Positions 8,874-8,972 of a stretch of DNA of 8,972 nt are shown here, piece after piece. A model generated the notes under the pieces. The model saw only the letters and a program-made list of their open reading frames with translations. It did not search any database and was not told where the DNA came from. The stretch's first letter is position 1. Each line of letters starts with the position of its first letter. The stretch spans positions 1 to 8,972 of the forward strand of contig JALORJ010000245.1 in the NCBI GenBank assembly GCA_025459035.1. Direction: 5' to 3'. Both the position numbers and the translations under genes were made by a program. Origin of the DNA: Burkholderiales bacterium. Lineage in GTDB: Bacteria > Pseudomonadota > Gammaproteobacteria > Burkholderiales > Ga0077523.

Positions 8874-8878
8874 CTCCT
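8874..8878 (-). promoter_or_regulatory. glnA ribosome binding site
   Basis: AGGAG on the minus strand ends 8 bases before the ATG at 8865, and it fixes the glnA start, which agrees with the family N-terminus (residues 4-20 match GlnA). Confidence 0.8.
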
Positions 8879-8946
8879 CGAACCTTGGGGAAAAGCTCAC
8901 GTTGAAAGGGTGCGTCGCGATCGTGCGCAACGTCCGGCGGCGGATC

Positions 8947-8961
8947 GCAGAATCCATGCCA
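8947..8961 (-). promoter_or_regulatory. Sigma-54 (-24/-12) promoter of glnA
   Basis: The minus strand reads TGGCATGGATTCTGC, against the consensus TGGCACG-N4-TTGC. The invariant GG and GC are at the correct spacing, with two mismatches. Transcription would start near 8935, giving a leader of about 70 bases. This matches the known NtrC-activated glnA promoter in enterics. NtrC enhancer sites would lie upstream, beyond the end of the window, and cannot be checked. Confidence 0.72.
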
Positions 8962-8972
8962 CGGAAATTCGG

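Noticed and set aside
8862..8946. Riboswitch or glutamine-sensing leader in the glnA 5' region
   Set aside because: The leader is only about 70 bases, and I see no glnA-RNA-type conserved core or terminator/antiterminator pair; sigma-54 control is sufficient.

Overview
The window looks like chromosomal DNA from a high-GC betaproteobacterium, most likely in the Burkholderiales. The support is the very high GC content, the betaproteobacterial style of the GlnA/NtrB/NtrC proteins, and a DUF4124 protein sitting between glnA and ntrBC. A clear 8-vinyl-reductase (bciA) gene suggests an anoxygenic phototroph or a close relative of one (Rubrivivax/Roseateles-like). That placement is inference, because no other photosynthesis gene lies in the window.

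Right half, minus strand (8961 down to about 4418): a nitrogen-regulation locus. A good sigma-54 -24/-12 promoter precedes glnA (glutamine synthetase), followed by a strong intrinsic terminator. Next come a small exported DUF4124/coiled-coil protein, glnL (ntrB, sensor kinase) and glnG (ntrC, sigma-54 activator), the last two joined by a 4-bp ATGA overlap. NtrB/NtrC would act with sigma-54 at promoters such as the one in front of glnA.

Middle, plus strand (1917-4294): a polytopic membrane protein with an N-terminal alpha/beta-hydrolase domain is followed after 29 bp by an exonuclease III gene (xth, TTG start, strong ribosome binding site). xth converges on ntrC.

Left part, minus strand (1815 down to 98): bciA, divergent from the hydrolase gene, followed by an exported protein of unknown function. 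A strong hairpin with a T-run at 33-76 looks like the terminator of a plus-strand gene ending just left of the window.

The most striking observation is that two nitrogen genes carry lesions. In glnA about 37 codons, including the adenylylation-site tyrosine, are missing, and the last 37 codons are out of frame. In ntrC the reading frame stops matching the family right at the DNA-recognition helix, and no stop follows in that frame until 2972. Either these are real mutations or the assembly is faulty here; the sequence alone cannot decide. No RNA genes, CRISPR arrays, insertion sequences or phage genes are visible. No stretch of more than 300 bases lacks a gene.
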